Shown piece by piece: positions 9,935 through 18,814 of a DNA stretch of 64,000 nt (within the stretch, counting starts at the first letter, position 1; each line of letters opens with the position of its first letter). Made by a program: the position numbers and the translations under genes. The stretch covers positions 2,414,501 through 2,478,500 of the forward strand of contig NZ_CP077770.1 in NCBI RefSeq assembly GCF_019134595.1, in the 5' to 3' direction. This stretch comes from Pseudoalteromonas shioyasakiensis. Lineage in GTDB: Bacteria > Pseudomonadota > Gammaproteobacteria > Enterobacterales > Alteromonadaceae. The notes under the pieces are model-generated. The model did no database searches. It was not told the DNA's origin and saw nothing but the letters and a program-made list of their open reading frames with translations.

Positions 9935-9963
9935 GAGTTATCCACAGAAACCGTGGATAACTC
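9935..9963. repeat. Perfect inverted repeat made of two facing DnaA-box-like 9-mers
   Basis: Two 11-bp arms (GAGTTATCCAC and its complement) flank a 7-base loop. The left arm with its loop edge contains TTATCCACA, an exact consensus DnaA box; the right arm contains TTATCCACG on the other strand. There is no T-tract, so it is not a typical terminator. It could be a DnaA-binding regulatory or titration site; this is inference. Confidence 0.6.
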
Positions 9964-10552
9964 ACTAGAAGCCGCAAATATAAAGGCTTTTGAGGTGGGT
10001 GTTCAGCTCTTTATACTGAAAATAACAAAGCCTATTGTTTTAACCCTTTTGTAAGTTTCTAGAAAAGAAAGCGTAAAAATTGTTCTGCCGCAACGCGAAC
10101 TTAAGTATGACAATTAAAATACAAGGAAAGATTACAAGCTAACCATCTGATATAAAGAAGTAAAGTAAAGTGGTGTATAATTGAAGCCAACTGATTTTTG
10201 AATTTCCCATCAAAAATCAAGGAAGCTTCCCTTTACCCTAAAAAGGAAATACACGAAGAAATAACAGGAGTGGGAACTGCCACGAAAAGAATTAGATCTA
10301 TTTTTTGCCATCCGAAGAAAACATTATATAAGTAGCGATTTCCTCGATTTGGTAAAGAATGACTTAGCAAAGAAACCTTTTTTATTTTTTTAAAGAAATG
10401 ACTCAGCTCAAAAAGCATGCAAAAAAGTGATCTATTCAACATAGATCTCCCGCTGCTAAGCAAAAAAAGTTGCGCTTTTCAGCTATATTTTGCCCAGATC
10501 GAACATAAAAACATCGAATAAGCTTCTTTTTTGAATTTATGAAGTTTTTATG

Positions 10553-10581
10553 TTGACACTTTGCAATGCTGTCATTAATAT
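10553..10581 (+). promoter_or_regulatory. Sigma-70 promoter of the tRNA-Asn array
   Basis: TTGACA (-35) and TAATAT (-10) are separated by exactly 17 bp and followed by the GC-rich discriminator TTCGCCCCG. Such discriminators are typical of stable-RNA promoters under stringent (ppGpp/DksA) control. The first tRNA begins 26 bases after the -10 box. Confidence 0.85.
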
Positions 10582-10607
10582 TTCGCCCCGTTGAAAGGCA
10601 TGACGCT

Positions 10608-10684
10608 TCCCCCTTAGCTCAGTTGGTTAGAGCGACGGACTGTTAATCCGCAGGTCCCCCGTTCGAGTCGGGGAGGGGGAGCCA
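10608..10684 (+). tRNA. tRNA-Asn (GTT), copy 1
   Basis: 77-nt tRNA with encoded CCA. The acceptor stem pairs TCCCCCT with AGGGGGA, the anticodon loop is CTGTTAA with anticodon GTT, and the T loop is TTCGAGT. Confidence 0.97.
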
Positions 10685-10705
10685 AGTTTTTCAATCATAA
10701 ACGAT

Positions 10706-10782
10706 TCCCCCTTAGCTCAGTTGGTTAGAGCGACGGACTGTTAATCCGCAGGTCCCCCGTTCGAGTCGGGGAGGGGGAGCCA
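10706..10782 (+). tRNA. tRNA-Asn (GTT), copy 2
   Basis: Identical in sequence to copy 1, including the encoded CCA; separated from it by a 21-bp spacer with no promoter of its own. Confidence 0.97.
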
Positions 10783-10801
10783 AGTTTATGAATATGATTG
10801 T

Positions 10802-10878
10802 TCCCCCTTAGCTCAGTTGGTTAGAGCGACGGACTGTTAATCCGCAGGTCCCCCGTTCGAGTCGGGGAGGGGGAGCCA
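10802..10878 (+). tRNA. tRNA-Asn (GTT), copy 3
   Basis: Identical to copies 1 and 2, with a 19-bp spacer. The spacers differ from each other, so the array is older than the Glu and Val arrays, or its genes are homogenised by gene conversion. Confidence 0.97.
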
Positions 10879-10907
10879 AATCATAGCACCACACTACTCT
10901 ATTTAGT

Positions 10908-10984
10908 TCCCCCTTAGCTCAGTTGGTTAGAGCGACGGACTGTTAATCCGCAGGTCCCCCGTTCGAGTCGGGGAGGGGGAGCCA
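10908..10984 (+). tRNA. tRNA-Asn (GTT), copy 4
   Basis: Identical fourth copy ending the array. No strong terminator hairpin is evident immediately downstream. Confidence 0.97.
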
Positions 10985-11179
10985 ACTCACAGAAAATAAT
11001 CAAGTTTATCTACTACTATTCTTCGATTGTATTAGACTTTAAAGCACTTATAATCTACCCTACATTAAAGTTATTTCTAAAGTTATTTCTATTTCTTACG
11101 ATAGATTACAATAACTTTAATAAAAGCGATCAATCATGGAATTGATTCCTTCCTTTCAGGCTTTTAAAAGAAAATAAAC

Positions 11180-13123
11180 ATGGCTGGCTTTAAAAAACTT
11201 ATATTTATACAACTGATATCTTGGCTGCTGTTTGCTTTATTAGGTGGTTATTTTATTGCACTTAGTTTTGATAGTGCAGTCAGTGATGCTCAGCATAAAG
11301 CACAACGCGTCGTTAACACATACATTAATTTACAAACTATAGAAGATCTCTCACCTGATAAAATTAAACAAACTCTTGCCGATGGCGACACTTTTTCAAA
11401 GTTTGTTTTACGTAATAAATCTGGTGAAGTAGTTACCATGGTTGAGTCAAGCCGCCCTCTTCCCTTGTTTGCTGAAATTGTAAATAACAGTTTAAATTCA
11501 ATCCGTCCTCAATTTGCTGTTAATCAAGCATCCGATATAAAAGTTGAATTTACGATCAATGCGCATGACTTAGCCGAACTTTTACAACAATCTTTATTTG
11601 TAGTCATTTTAATTTCAGGCTTGATTGCCCTACTTCCTATTATTTATATGAAGAGTATGTTCAGCCGCCTTAATCGTAAAATTAGTACTACCGTTGCAGA
11701 TATTGTAGATATTTATATTAATCAAAACCAAATTGATGATGGTCTAGAGCAAGCAATGGATACTTCTCGTTTAAAAAGACTAAGCAAAGATTTAATTCCA
11801 TCATTCAATCGCCTGTCTCATTTCTTACAAACTAAGCATGATGATATTCAAAATAATGCTCTAAGCATTAAAAAAGAAGCGTATAAAGATGTAGTCACAA
11901 ACCTTGGCAATCGAAATATGTTTGTTGAGTACTACGAAAAACACATTGAAAACGCAGAAAAGAGCACGTTTGGCTCGCTTGCAATGGTTCGTTGTAGCGA
12001 ACTGCAAGCGATTAACCAAACTAGAGGCTACCAAAAAGGTGATGAATACGTAAAAGCTGTTGCAGATATTATTAAACATATCAGTGGCACTTACACAGGA
12101 AGCCAAGTTTTCCGTTTAAATAGCTCTGACTTTGCTGTGGTATTGCCTAACACTCCTCTTAAAGAAGCGGAACGCTTTGGCGATAACTTACAGTCTCGCT
12201 TTACTCAGTATCAACAAAATCAAGAATTAAGCTCAGTTGCCAACACAGGTATTGTCGGTTACGAAAAAGGTAAGCCGCTTGGTGAGTTATTATCAATTGT
12301 TGATAATGCTATGAGTATGGCGCAATCAAAACAAGCGAATGCATGGCATGTGCAGCGCGAAACTGACTTAGTTAATAATGCTAGCGCAGGTTTTGGTAAT
12401 CAAAACTGGCGCAAAGTAATTAATGAAGTGATCGAAACAAAACGTGTGCACTTGGTTATGCAAAACATTATGCCAATAGGTAAAAGTGTTAAGGCCTATG
12501 CAGAGATCCAAGTTCGTTTTAAAACCGCAGAAAACCAAATGCTGCCTACCGCCTCTTTCCTTGCTATGGCAGAGAAGCTTGATATGGCGATGGAAATTGA
12601 TCGCTTAATTATCGACACCACTTTAGAAAAAATTAAAACCCGTAATTTCTCTGAAAAATTCTTTGGTATTAATGTTACTGCATCAAGCGCTCACAATGAT
12701 CAATTTGTGATCTGGTTAGAGCGCCGATTACTTAAAGACAGCAATATCGCCTCTAAGCTTATATTTGAAGTCAGCGAGTTTGGATTACAACAAAACATTA
12801 AAGCAAGTAAACGCTTTATCGATATGGTGCATCGCGTGGGTGCACGTATTACCGTAGAGCGCTTTGGTGTGGGTTTAACTTCATTTAAATTCTTTAGAGA
12901 CTTAAAACCAGACTTTATCAAAATGGACGCAAGCTACACCCGCGGCCTTGAAGAAGATAAAAACAACCAATACTTTATGCGTTTAATGGTTGATCTTGCT
13001 CATCGTATTGGTGTGAGTGTATTTGCTGAAGGCGTAGAAAGCCAAGAAGAAAAACATATCATCGAAACACTGTGTTTAGATGGTGTGCAAGGCTATTACA
13101 TCGAAAAGCCAAAAGATATCTAA
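11180..13123 (+). CDS. Degenerate GGDEF-EAL membrane protein (CsrD/LapD-like)
   Basis: A 647-residue protein: N-terminal membrane helix (about 8-28), a periplasmic domain of about 110 residues, a second helix (about 138-158), a linker, then GGDEF-like and EAL-like domains. Both catalytic motifs are lost. The GGDEF position reads NSSDF, like the HRSDF of E. coli CsrD, and the EAL position reads AEIQVRF. The length matches CsrD (646 aa), and segments such as LPNTPLKEAERF and NAWHVQRE also recall CsrD. CsrD controls RNase E turnover of CsrB-type RNAs; LapD is a c-di-GMP-binding receptor of similar architecture. An enzymatic cyclase or phosphodiesterase role is unlikely. Confidence 0.75.
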   Translation: MAGFKKLIFIQLISWLLFALLGGYFIALSFDSAVSDAQHKAQRVVNTYINLQTIEDLSPDKIKQTLADGDTFSKFVLRNKSGEVVTMVESSRPLPLFAEIVNNSLNSIRPQFAVNQASDIKVEFTINAHDLAELLQQSLFVVILISGLIALLPIIYMKSMFSRLNRKISTTVADIVDIYINQNQIDDGLEQAMDTSRLKRLSKDLIPSFNRLSHFLQTKHDDIQNNALSIKKEAYKDVVTNLGNRNMFVEYYEKHIENAEKSTFGSLAMVRCSELQAINQTRGYQKGDEYVKAVADIIKHISGTYTGSQVFRLNSSDFAVVLPNTPLKEAERFGDNLQSRFTQYQQNQELSSVANTGIVGYEKGKPLGELLSIVDNAMSMAQSKQANAWHVQRETDLVNNASAGFGNQNWRKVINEVIETKRVHLVMQNIMPIGKSVKAYAEIQVRFKTAENQMLPTASFLAMAEKLDMAMEIDRLIIDTTLEKIKTRNFSEKFFGINVTASSAHNDQFVIWLERRLLKDSNIASKLIFEVSEFGLQQNIKASKRFIDMVHRVGARITVERFGVGLTSFKFFRDLKPDFIKMDASYTRGLEEDKNNQYFMRLMVDLAHRIGVSVFAEGVESQEEKHIIETLCLDGVQGYYIEKPKDI

Positions 13124-13134
13124 TCCTCTCTTTA

Positions 13135-13165
13135 AGGCCCAAAAAACCTTACAGTTTTTGGGCCT
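13135..13165 (+). terminator. Hairpin terminator after the GGDEF-EAL gene
   Basis: Arms AGGCCCAAAAA and TTTTTGGGCCT flank an 8-9-base loop beginning 12 bases after the stop codon. The T-run lies within the stem arm, as in many rho-independent terminators. Confidence 0.75.
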
Positions 13166-13299
13166 ATTCCATCTGTTAACTTAGCTTTAACACTTTAATC
13201 GTAAACAGCTTTGTTAATTTTAGCTATTCGTCCCTCATGTGTTGTGTCAGCCCCCATAAAAAAGGATAATAGAGCCGTTTTTATTCTCGTGAGGCACGC

Positions 13300-13881
13300 A
13301 TGACAGAGTATGTCTTGTTATTGATTGGCACTGTACTAGTCAACAACTTTGTTTTAGTTCAATTCTTAGGTTTATGCCCGTTTATGGGTGTATCGGGTAA
13401 GTTAGATACCGCGATTGGTATGTCTTTAGCCACAACCTTTGTACTTACACTTGCCTCCGTGACCAGTTATCTGGTGAATCATTATATTTTGATCCCGCTG
13501 GATATCGAATTTTTGCGTACCATGAGCTTTATTTTGGTTATCGCTGTTGTCGTGCAATTTACCGAAATGGTGGTGAGAAAGACCAGCCCAACACTTTATC
13601 GCTTATTAGGGATTTTCTTACCGCTTATCACCACTAACTGTGCTGTATTAGGTGTTGCCCTACTTAATATCAAAGAAGACCACTCATTCTTACAATCCGC
13701 TGTGTACGGCTTTGGTGCTGCAGTGGGCTTCTCTATGGTGTTAATACTTTTTGCCGCATTACGTGAGCGTTTAGCTGCGGCTGATGTCCCTGCTCCTTTT
13801 AAGGGTGCTTCAATTGCGATGATCACCGCAGGCCTTATGTCGATGGCCTTTATGGGTTTTACAGGATTAGTGAAGTTTTAA
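13300..13881 (+). CDS. rnfA: Rnf/Rsx electron transport complex subunit A
   Basis: A 193-residue protein with six membrane helices. [20 protein letters not shown] and [13 protein letters not shown] are diagnostic of RnfA; its cysteines help hold an intramembrane FeS centre shared with RnfE. Rnf couples NADH and ferredoxin redox chemistry to Na+ or H+ movement across the inner membrane, and in E. coli (Rsx) it keeps SoxR reduced. It is the first gene of the complete rnfABCDGE-nth operon and starts one base before rnfB in spacing terms. The promoter should lie at 13170-13290. Confidence 0.96.
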   Translation: MTEYVLLLIGTVLVNNFVLVQFLGLCPFMGVSGKLDTAIGMSLATTFVLTLASVTSYLVNHYILIPLDIEFLRTMSFILVIAVVVQFTEMVVRKTSPTLYRLLGIFLPLITTNCAVLGVALLNIKEDHSFLQSAVYGFGAAVGFSMVLILFAALRERLAAADVPAPFKGASIAMITAGLMSMAFMGFTGLVKF

Positions 13882-13882
13882 T

Positions 13883-14437
13883 ATGACCTTGTTTTATGCT
13901 TTGATAGCGTTAGGTTCATTAGCGCTAATATTTGGTTTAATTTTAGGTTTTGCCGCCGTGCGTTTTCGCGTTGAGAGCAACCCTATTGTTGATCAAATTG
14001 ATACCATTTTACCGCAAACACAATGTGGCCAATGTGGCTACCCAGGCTGTCGCCCCTATGCAGAAGCAATTGCCAATGGTGACGAAATCAATAAATGCCC
14101 ACCAGGCGGTGAAGCCACGGTAAAAAAACTCGCTGATTTAATGGGTGTTGAAGCAAAACCGCTGGCAGGCGGTGAGCAAGCAGATCCTGTTAAAACCGTT
14201 GCCTATATTCGTGAAGATGAATGTATTGGCTGTACCAAATGTATTCAAGCCTGCCCTGTTGATGCCATCGTTGGCGCAACCCGCCAAATGCATACTGTAT
14301 TAATTGATGAATGTACCGGTTGTGACTTATGTGTTGAACCATGCCCTGTAGACTGTATTGATATGCTGCCTGTAAAAGAAACCAAACAAACTTGGAAGTG
14401 GCAGTTAAACGCAATCCCTGTGACTCAGGTAGATTAG
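13883..14437 (+). CDS. rnfB: Rnf electron transport complex subunit B (FeS protein)
   Basis: A 184-residue protein with an N-terminal membrane helix (about 5-25). After it comes a 4Fe-4S motif in [15 protein letters not shown] with a further cysteine near KCPPGG, then two ferredoxin-type CxxCxxCxxxCP clusters ([12 protein letters not shown] and [12 protein letters not shown]). RnfB is the ferredoxin-docking electron entry/exit subunit. The TAG stop is embedded in the TAGGAG Shine-Dalgarno sequence of rnfC, so translation of the two is likely coupled. Confidence 0.96.
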   Translation: MTLFYALIALGSLALIFGLILGFAAVRFRVESNPIVDQIDTILPQTQCGQCGYPGCRPYAEAIANGDEINKCPPGGEATVKKLADLMGVEAKPLAGGEQADPVKTVAYIREDECIGCTKCIQACPVDAIVGATRQMHTVLIDECTGCDLCVEPCPVDCIDMLPVKETKQTWKWQLNAIPVTQVD

Positions 14438-14445
14438 GAGCACAG

Positions 14446-17127
14446 ATGGAAAAGTTAATAGATCAAATTAAACAAGGCAAAGTGTGGTCTATACCTGGGG
14501 GCATTCACCCACCTGGTCAAAAGCTGCAATCAACAACACAAGCCATTGCAAGACTGCCACTACCAGACAAGCTCGTTGTATCTCTAAAACAACACATTGG
14601 TGCTAACGGTAAACTTATTGTTGAAAAAGGCCAGCAGGTTCTAAAAGGCCAAGCATTAACTAAACCAAGCGGCAATTGGTCAGTGCCTGTGCACGCGCCA
14701 ACATCTGGACTTATCAGCGATATTTGCCCAATGCCATCTGCTCATCCTTCAGCATTGCCTGAGCTTAGCGTTATTATTGAACCTGATGGTGAAGATAAAT
14801 GGTGCGAGCTTAACCCTGTGCCTGATGCCAAAGTACTGTCGCATGATGAGCTTGTTGATATTATTCATCAAAGTGGTATCGCAGGTATGGGCGGCGCAGG
14901 TTTCCCAACCTATGTAAAAGCAGATACCCGTAAAGCCATCGAGTTTTTAATTGTTAATGCCGTTGAGTGTGAACCTTATATCACTGCTGATGATATGCTA
15001 ATGCGCGAACATGCCGATGGCATAATTGCCGGTATTGAATTAATGCAGCAGCTGTTAAGCCCACAGCTGACAATTATTGGTATTGAAGATAATAAACCCG
15101 ATGCTATTGCTGCCATGAAACAAGCAGCACAACATAACGACAGCATCATAGTGCAAACAGTGCCAACGGTTTACCCTTCTGGCGGTGAAAAACAGCTAAT
15201 TAAACTGCTAACGGGCAAAGAAGTCCCAAGTGGTAGTATTCCTGCCGATATTGGTATGTTGGTGCAAAATGTCGGTACTTTGTTTGCGGTAAATCAAGCC
15301 GTACATGAAGGTAAACCTCTTATAGAGCGTGTAGTAACGGTAACCGGTAACACCATTCATAAACAAGGTAATGTGTGGGCTTTACTAGGCACTGAAATTA
15401 AACATTTATTAGACTGCCAAGGCTTTTCTCCGGTTCCACAGCAACGTGTGGTTATGGGCGGTCCAATGATGGGCTTTACTCTGCCAACTGTTCGCATTGG
15501 TGTCGTTAAAACGACGAACTGTATTTTAGCGCCAGATCACCAAGAGCTTGCTGAGCCGGGTGATGAAAAAGCCTGTATTCGTTGTAGTGCCTGTGCTGAC
15601 GCCTGCCCTGCTTCTTTGTTACCTCAGCAATTACAATGGTTTGCTAAGTCTAAAGAATACGACAAACTCAACGAGCACAATTTATTCGATTGTATTGAAT
15701 GTGGCGCCTGTGCTTATGTTTGCCCAAGCGAAATCCCCTTGGTGCAGTACTATCGTGTTGCTAAAGCTGAAATCAAAGAGCAGCAAGCAGAGCAAATTAA
15801 AGCAGAGCGAGCAAAAGAACGTTTTGAAGCACGTAAAGAGCGCTTAGAGCGCGAACAAGAAGAGCGTCAAAACCGCCATAAACGTAAGCCGGCTGCTAAG
15901 TCAGATGGCGAAAAACAAAAAGTGGCCGATGCACTCGCGCGTGTTAAATCTAAATCTGATGATAAAGACAGTAAATCAGCTGTCGCTGCAGCTATTGCCC
16001 GTGCGAAAGCGAAAAAGCAAGGTGCAGAGATTGAGCCTGATAACTCTGAAGTGGCTAAAGAACGTGCAGCACGTAAAGAACAAGCACGTAAATACAAAGA
16101 GCAAAAAGCACTAGAGCAAGGTGAAGAAGGCGTCGATAAAGACGATAAAAAGTCTGCTGTTGCTGCCGCTATTGCCCGCGCAAAAGCGAAAAAAGCCGCA
16201 CAAGCTACAGAGGAAAACGCTTCTACTGAAACTGACGCTGCGCCAAAAGATGACAAAAAAGCTGCTGTTGCAGCTGCAATCGCTCGTGCCAAAGCGAAAA
16301 AAGCGGCGCAAGCTGCTGAAAATCAAACTGAAGCTGAAGCAGAAAGTACACCAGTTGATGACAAAAAAGCTGCTGTTGCTGCTGCAATCGCTCGTGCTAA
16401 AGCGAAAAAAGCAGCGCAAGCTGCTGAGAATCAAACTGAAGCAGAAAGTGCACCAGTTGATGACAAAAAGGCTGCTGTTGCTGCTGCAATCGCTCGTGCT
16501 AAAGCGAAAAAAGCAGCGCAAGCTGCTGAGAATCAAACTGAAGCTGAAGAAGATAGCGCGCCAGTTGATGACAAGAAAGCTGCTGTTGCAGCTGCTATCG
16601 CCCGTGCTAAAGCGAAAAAAGCAGCTAAAGAGCAAGCGCAGAGTGACGACTCTTCACAGCAAACTAATGATTCAAGTGCTGAGGCAGATGCCCAGCCAAA
16701 ACCTGACGCTCCTGAATCTAACGAAGATAAGAAAAAAGCCGCCGTTGCTGCCGCTATCGCTCGCGCCAAAGCGAAAAAAGCCGCTAAAGAGCAAGCACAG
16801 AGTAACGATTCTTCAGAGCAAATAAATGATTCAAATGATGAGGCTGATGCCAAGCCGCAGTCTGATGAACCTGAGTCTAGCGAAGATAAGAAAAAAGCCG
16901 CTGTTGCAGCTGCCATAGCTCGAGCCAAAGCGAAAAAAGCCGCTAAAGAGCAAGTACAGAGTGACGAATCATCAGAACAACTTGATGATTCAAGCAATAC
17001 GGATAATTCAAAACCGCAGGTTGATGAACCTGAGTCTAGCGAAGATAAGAAAAAAGCAGCGGTCGCGCGTGCCATTGCAAGAGCTAAAGCGAAAAAGTTA
17101 CAACAAGAAGGAAACGATAAGTCATGA
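14446..17127 (+). CDS. rnfC: Rnf electron transport complex subunit C, with long repetitive tail
   Basis: An 893-residue NADH-binding subunit. The ATG at 14446 is used because TAGGAG precedes it by 5 bases. The core (about residues 1-440) contains the GMGGAGFPTYVK nucleotide/FMN-binding loop and two 4Fe-4S motifs, CIRCSACADACP (from about residue 377) and CIECGACAYVCP (from about 416). From about residue 480 the chain is a Lys/Ala/Glu-rich tail with nine copies of an AVAAAIARAKAKK block. Such repeats occur in E. coli RsxC but usually fewer. The tail is predicted helical and basic-acidic alternating; its role is unknown. The stop overlaps the rnfD start (ATGA). Confidence 0.96.
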   Translation: MEKLIDQIKQGKVWSIPGGIHPPGQKLQSTTQAIARLPLPDKLVVSLKQHIGANGKLIVEKGQQVLKGQALTKPSGNWSVPVHAPTSGLISDICPMPSAHPSALPELSVIIEPDGEDKWCELNPVPDAKVLSHDELVDIIHQSGIAGMGGAGFPTYVKADTRKAIEFLIVNAVECEPYITADDMLMREHADGIIAGIELMQQLLSPQLTIIGIEDNKPDAIAAMKQAAQHNDSIIVQTVPTVYPSGGEKQLIKLLTGKEVPSGSIPADIGMLVQNVGTLFAVNQAVHEGKPLIERVVTVTGNTIHKQGNVWALLGTEIKHLLDCQGFSPVPQQRVVMGGPMMGFTLPTVRIGVVKTTNCILAPDHQELAEPGDEKACIRCSACADACPASLLPQQLQWFAKSKEYDKLNEHNLFDCIECGACAYVCPSEIPLVQYYRVAKAEIKEQQAEQIKAERAKERFEARKERLEREQEERQNRHKRKPAAKSDGEKQKVADALARVKSKSDDKDSKSAVAAAIARAKAKKQGAEIEPDNSEVAKERAARKEQARKYKEQKALEQGEEGVDKDDKKSAVAAAIARAKAKKAAQATEENASTETDAAPKDDKKAAVAAAIARAKAKKAAQAAENQTEAEAESTPVDDKKAAVAAAIARAKAKKAAQAAENQTEAESAPVDDKKAAVAAAIARAKAKKAAQAAENQTEAEEDSAPVDDKKAAVAAAIARAKAKKAAKEQAQSDDSSQQTNDSSAEADAQPKPDAPESNEDKKKAAVAAAIARAKAKKAAKEQAQSNDSSEQINDSNDEADAKPQSDEPESSEDKKKAAVAAAIARAKAKKAAKEQVQSDESSEQLDDSSNTDNSKPQVDEPESSEDKKKAAVARAIARAKAKKLQQEGNDKS
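15979..17097 (+). repeat. Nine AVAAAIARAKAKK-type repeats in the RnfC tail
   Basis: Nine coding repeats share a core of about 13 residues (AVAAAIARAKAKK; the last reads AVARAIARAKAKK), separated by variable linkers. Copies 3-5 have near-identical QAAENQTEAE linkers of about 34 residues per unit; copies 6-8 have longer KEQAQS...ESSED linkers of about 50 residues per unit. A weaker ancestral copy (VADALARVKSKS) precedes them. The two linker classes suggest two separate rounds of tandem duplication. Confidence 0.92.
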
Positions 17128-18179
17128 AACTAACCATGGCGAGTTCGCCGCATAATCATAGCCATAAATCATTAAGCCGATTAATGATGACAGTGATTGC
17201 TGCGTGTATTCCAGGCTTAATCGCGCAAGTTTTCTTTTTTGGTAGCGCTGTTTTAATTCAGCTTGTTCTCGCGCTTATTACAGTAAGCGCTTGTGAAGCT
17301 GCTGTATTGATGCTTCGTAAACGCAAAGTTTGGCCAACACTCAGTGATGGTGGTGCGTGGTTAACAGGCGTATTACTGGCGTTGAGTATTCCGCCTTTAG
17401 CGCCTTGGTGGATTATCGTAATTGGCTGTATGTTTGCAATTGTTATTGTAAAGCAGCTTTATGGCGGCCTTGGCTTTAATTTATTTAACCCTGCTATGGC
17501 AGCTTATGTATTACTACTTGTATCGTTTCCGGTGCAAATGACAAGCTGGTTACCTGTTAGTGATTTACTTGCATCTCCGATAAGCTTCTCACAGCAGCTG
17601 TCTGTTATTTTCAATGGCTTTACCAGCGCTGGATTTAGTGTCGATCAGTTACGTGTAGCGATTGATGGCACAACCATGGCAACACCGCTTGATACCGTTA
17701 AAACAGATGTAGCCCATCACCTAACGGTGGCTGAGAGTATGAGTAAACCTCTTTTTAATGACTGGTTTGGTCTTGGCTGGGGCTGGGTTAACCTCGGCTT
17801 TTTAATCGGGGGGCTTTATTTATTAAAAGCTAACATCATTAATTGGCATATCCCTGTTAGCTTTTTAGCCTCATTGGCCGTGTGCAGTGGTATTGGTTAT
17901 ATTGCAGCTCCTGGCACAGAGCCGGGCGTGGTATTTCATTTATTCAGTGGTGCAACAATGCTAGGGGCATTCTTTATTGCTACCGATCCAGTTTCTGCAT
18001 CAACAACGAATAGAGGCCGTTTAATTTACGGTGCGTTAATTGGTCTACTTGTTTACTTAATTCGTACTTTCGGTGGTTACCCTGATGCTGTGGCATTTAG
18101 TGTATTGCTGTTAAATATGGCGGTGCCTTTAATTGATTACTACACGCAACCACGTACTTACGGCCATGGGGTGAAATAA
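17124..18179 (+). CDS. rnfD: Rnf electron transport complex subunit D
   Basis: A 351-residue integral membrane protein with about nine hydrophobic segments. The late motif SGATMLGAFFIATDPVSAS holds the threonine that in the family carries covalently bound FMN (S-[T]-A-T type site), and GGLGFNLFNPAMAAYVLLL is the conserved NqrB/RnfD core. RnfD is homologous to NqrB and is part of the ion-translocating path. The start overlaps rnfC and the stop overlaps rnfG by one base, as expected for a tightly coupled operon. Confidence 0.96.
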   Translation: MKLTMASSPHNHSHKSLSRLMMTVIAACIPGLIAQVFFFGSAVLIQLVLALITVSACEAAVLMLRKRKVWPTLSDGGAWLTGVLLALSIPPLAPWWIIVIGCMFAIVIVKQLYGGLGFNLFNPAMAAYVLLLVSFPVQMTSWLPVSDLLASPISFSQQLSVIFNGFTSAGFSVDQLRVAIDGTTMATPLDTVKTDVAHHLTVAESMSKPLFNDWFGLGWGWVNLGFLIGGLYLLKANIINWHIPVSFLASLAVCSGIGYIAAPGTEPGVVFHLFSGATMLGAFFIATDPVSASTTNRGRLIYGALIGLLVYLIRTFGGYPDAVAFSVLLLNMAVPLIDYYTQPRTYGHGVK

Positions 18180-18814
18180 TGATTCTTTCCTCAATGACTA
18201 AAAACGGCGCTATTCTTACAGCATTTGCGCTTATTACCACAGGCACTGTAGCCCTGACTCATAGCCTGACCGCTGAGCGTATTGAAGAGCAAGAAAAGCA
18301 ACAACTTGCAGAGCAACTTCAACAAGTACTTGATGCCCATCATTATGACAATCAACTGTACAAAGATTGTGTTGTGATAACCGATGAGCGCCTTGGCCCA
18401 CGTCCAGAGCAAGTTATTTACCGCGCCTACAAAGACAATAAACCGTATGCTTTAGTGATGCGCCATGTAACACCAAGTGGTTATAGTGGTGATATCAACT
18501 TATTAACGGCGGTTTTTGCTAATGGTGAAATAGCGGGTGTTCGTGTCACTAAGCACGAAGAAACACCGGGCCTTGGCGATAAAGTTGAGGTCAAAAAATC
18601 AGACTGGATCACCCTTTTCAAAGGGCAAAATGTACTGGGTGAAGATGATAGCCGCTGGGCTGTTAAAAAAGATGGTGGCCAATTTGATCAATTTACTGGC
18701 GCAACCATTACACCGCGTGCCGTTGTCGGCTCAGTTAAACAAGCGGTGCTGTTTGCTCAAGTTGAATTTGATAATCTGTTTGCTGCACCAAACATCTGTC
18801 AAGGAGCCAAGTAA
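18179..18814 (+). CDS. rnfG: Rnf electron transport complex subunit G
   Basis: A 211-residue protein with one N-terminal membrane helix (about residues 9-27) and a periplasmic flavin domain. The motif [11 protein letters not shown] matches the SGAT[I/L]TS site where FMN is attached to threonine through a phosphoester bond by ApbE. The conserved [12 protein letters not shown] segment also marks the NqrC/RnfG family. It passes electrons between RnfD and the rest of the complex on the periplasmic side. It overlaps rnfD and rnfE by single bases. Confidence 0.95.
   Translation: MILSSMTKNGAILTAFALITTGTVALTHSLTAERIEEQEKQQLAEQLQQVLDAHHYDNQLYKDCVVITDERLGPRPEQVIYRAYKDNKPYALVMRHVTPSGYSGDINLLTAVFANGEIAGVRVTKHEETPGLGDKVEVKKSDWITLFKGQNVLGEDDSRWAVKKDGGQFDQFTGATITPRAVVGSVKQAVLFAQVEFDNLFAAPNICQGAK

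Larger units (their letters stand above)
9545..10607. other. Gene-free region between the MATE gene and the tRNA-Asn array
   Basis: About 1.06 kb of AT-rich DNA without a credible protein gene. The only open frames lack ribosome-binding sites and family resemblance. It should contain the promoter of the MATE-uvrB operon (- strand) at its left end. A perfect inverted repeat with two DnaA-box-like 9-mers lies at 9935-9963, and the tRNA-Asn promoter lies at the right end. The stretch 10200-10500 is purine-rich with several GGA and AAGGA words on the + strand, but no terminator or stem-loop series supports calling an RNA there. Confidence 0.6.

Noticed and set aside
9935..9963. Chromosomal replication origin
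   Set aside because: Only two DnaA boxes and no AT-rich 13-mers arrangement, dnaA, dnaN, gidA or par genes nearby.
10233..10463. A 76-residue - strand open frame in the 9.5-10.6 kb gap
   Set aside because: No ribosome-binding site, no recognisable domain and poor codon character; the gap looks non-coding.
10200..10500. A second CsrB-like RNA in the gap before the tRNA-Asn genes
   Set aside because: It is purine-rich with some GGA words, but there are no stem-loops presenting them and no terminator.
15867..17075. Long antisense frames opposite rnfC
   Set aside because: They arise from the repetitive Lys/Ala-rich coding sequence and have no start signals.
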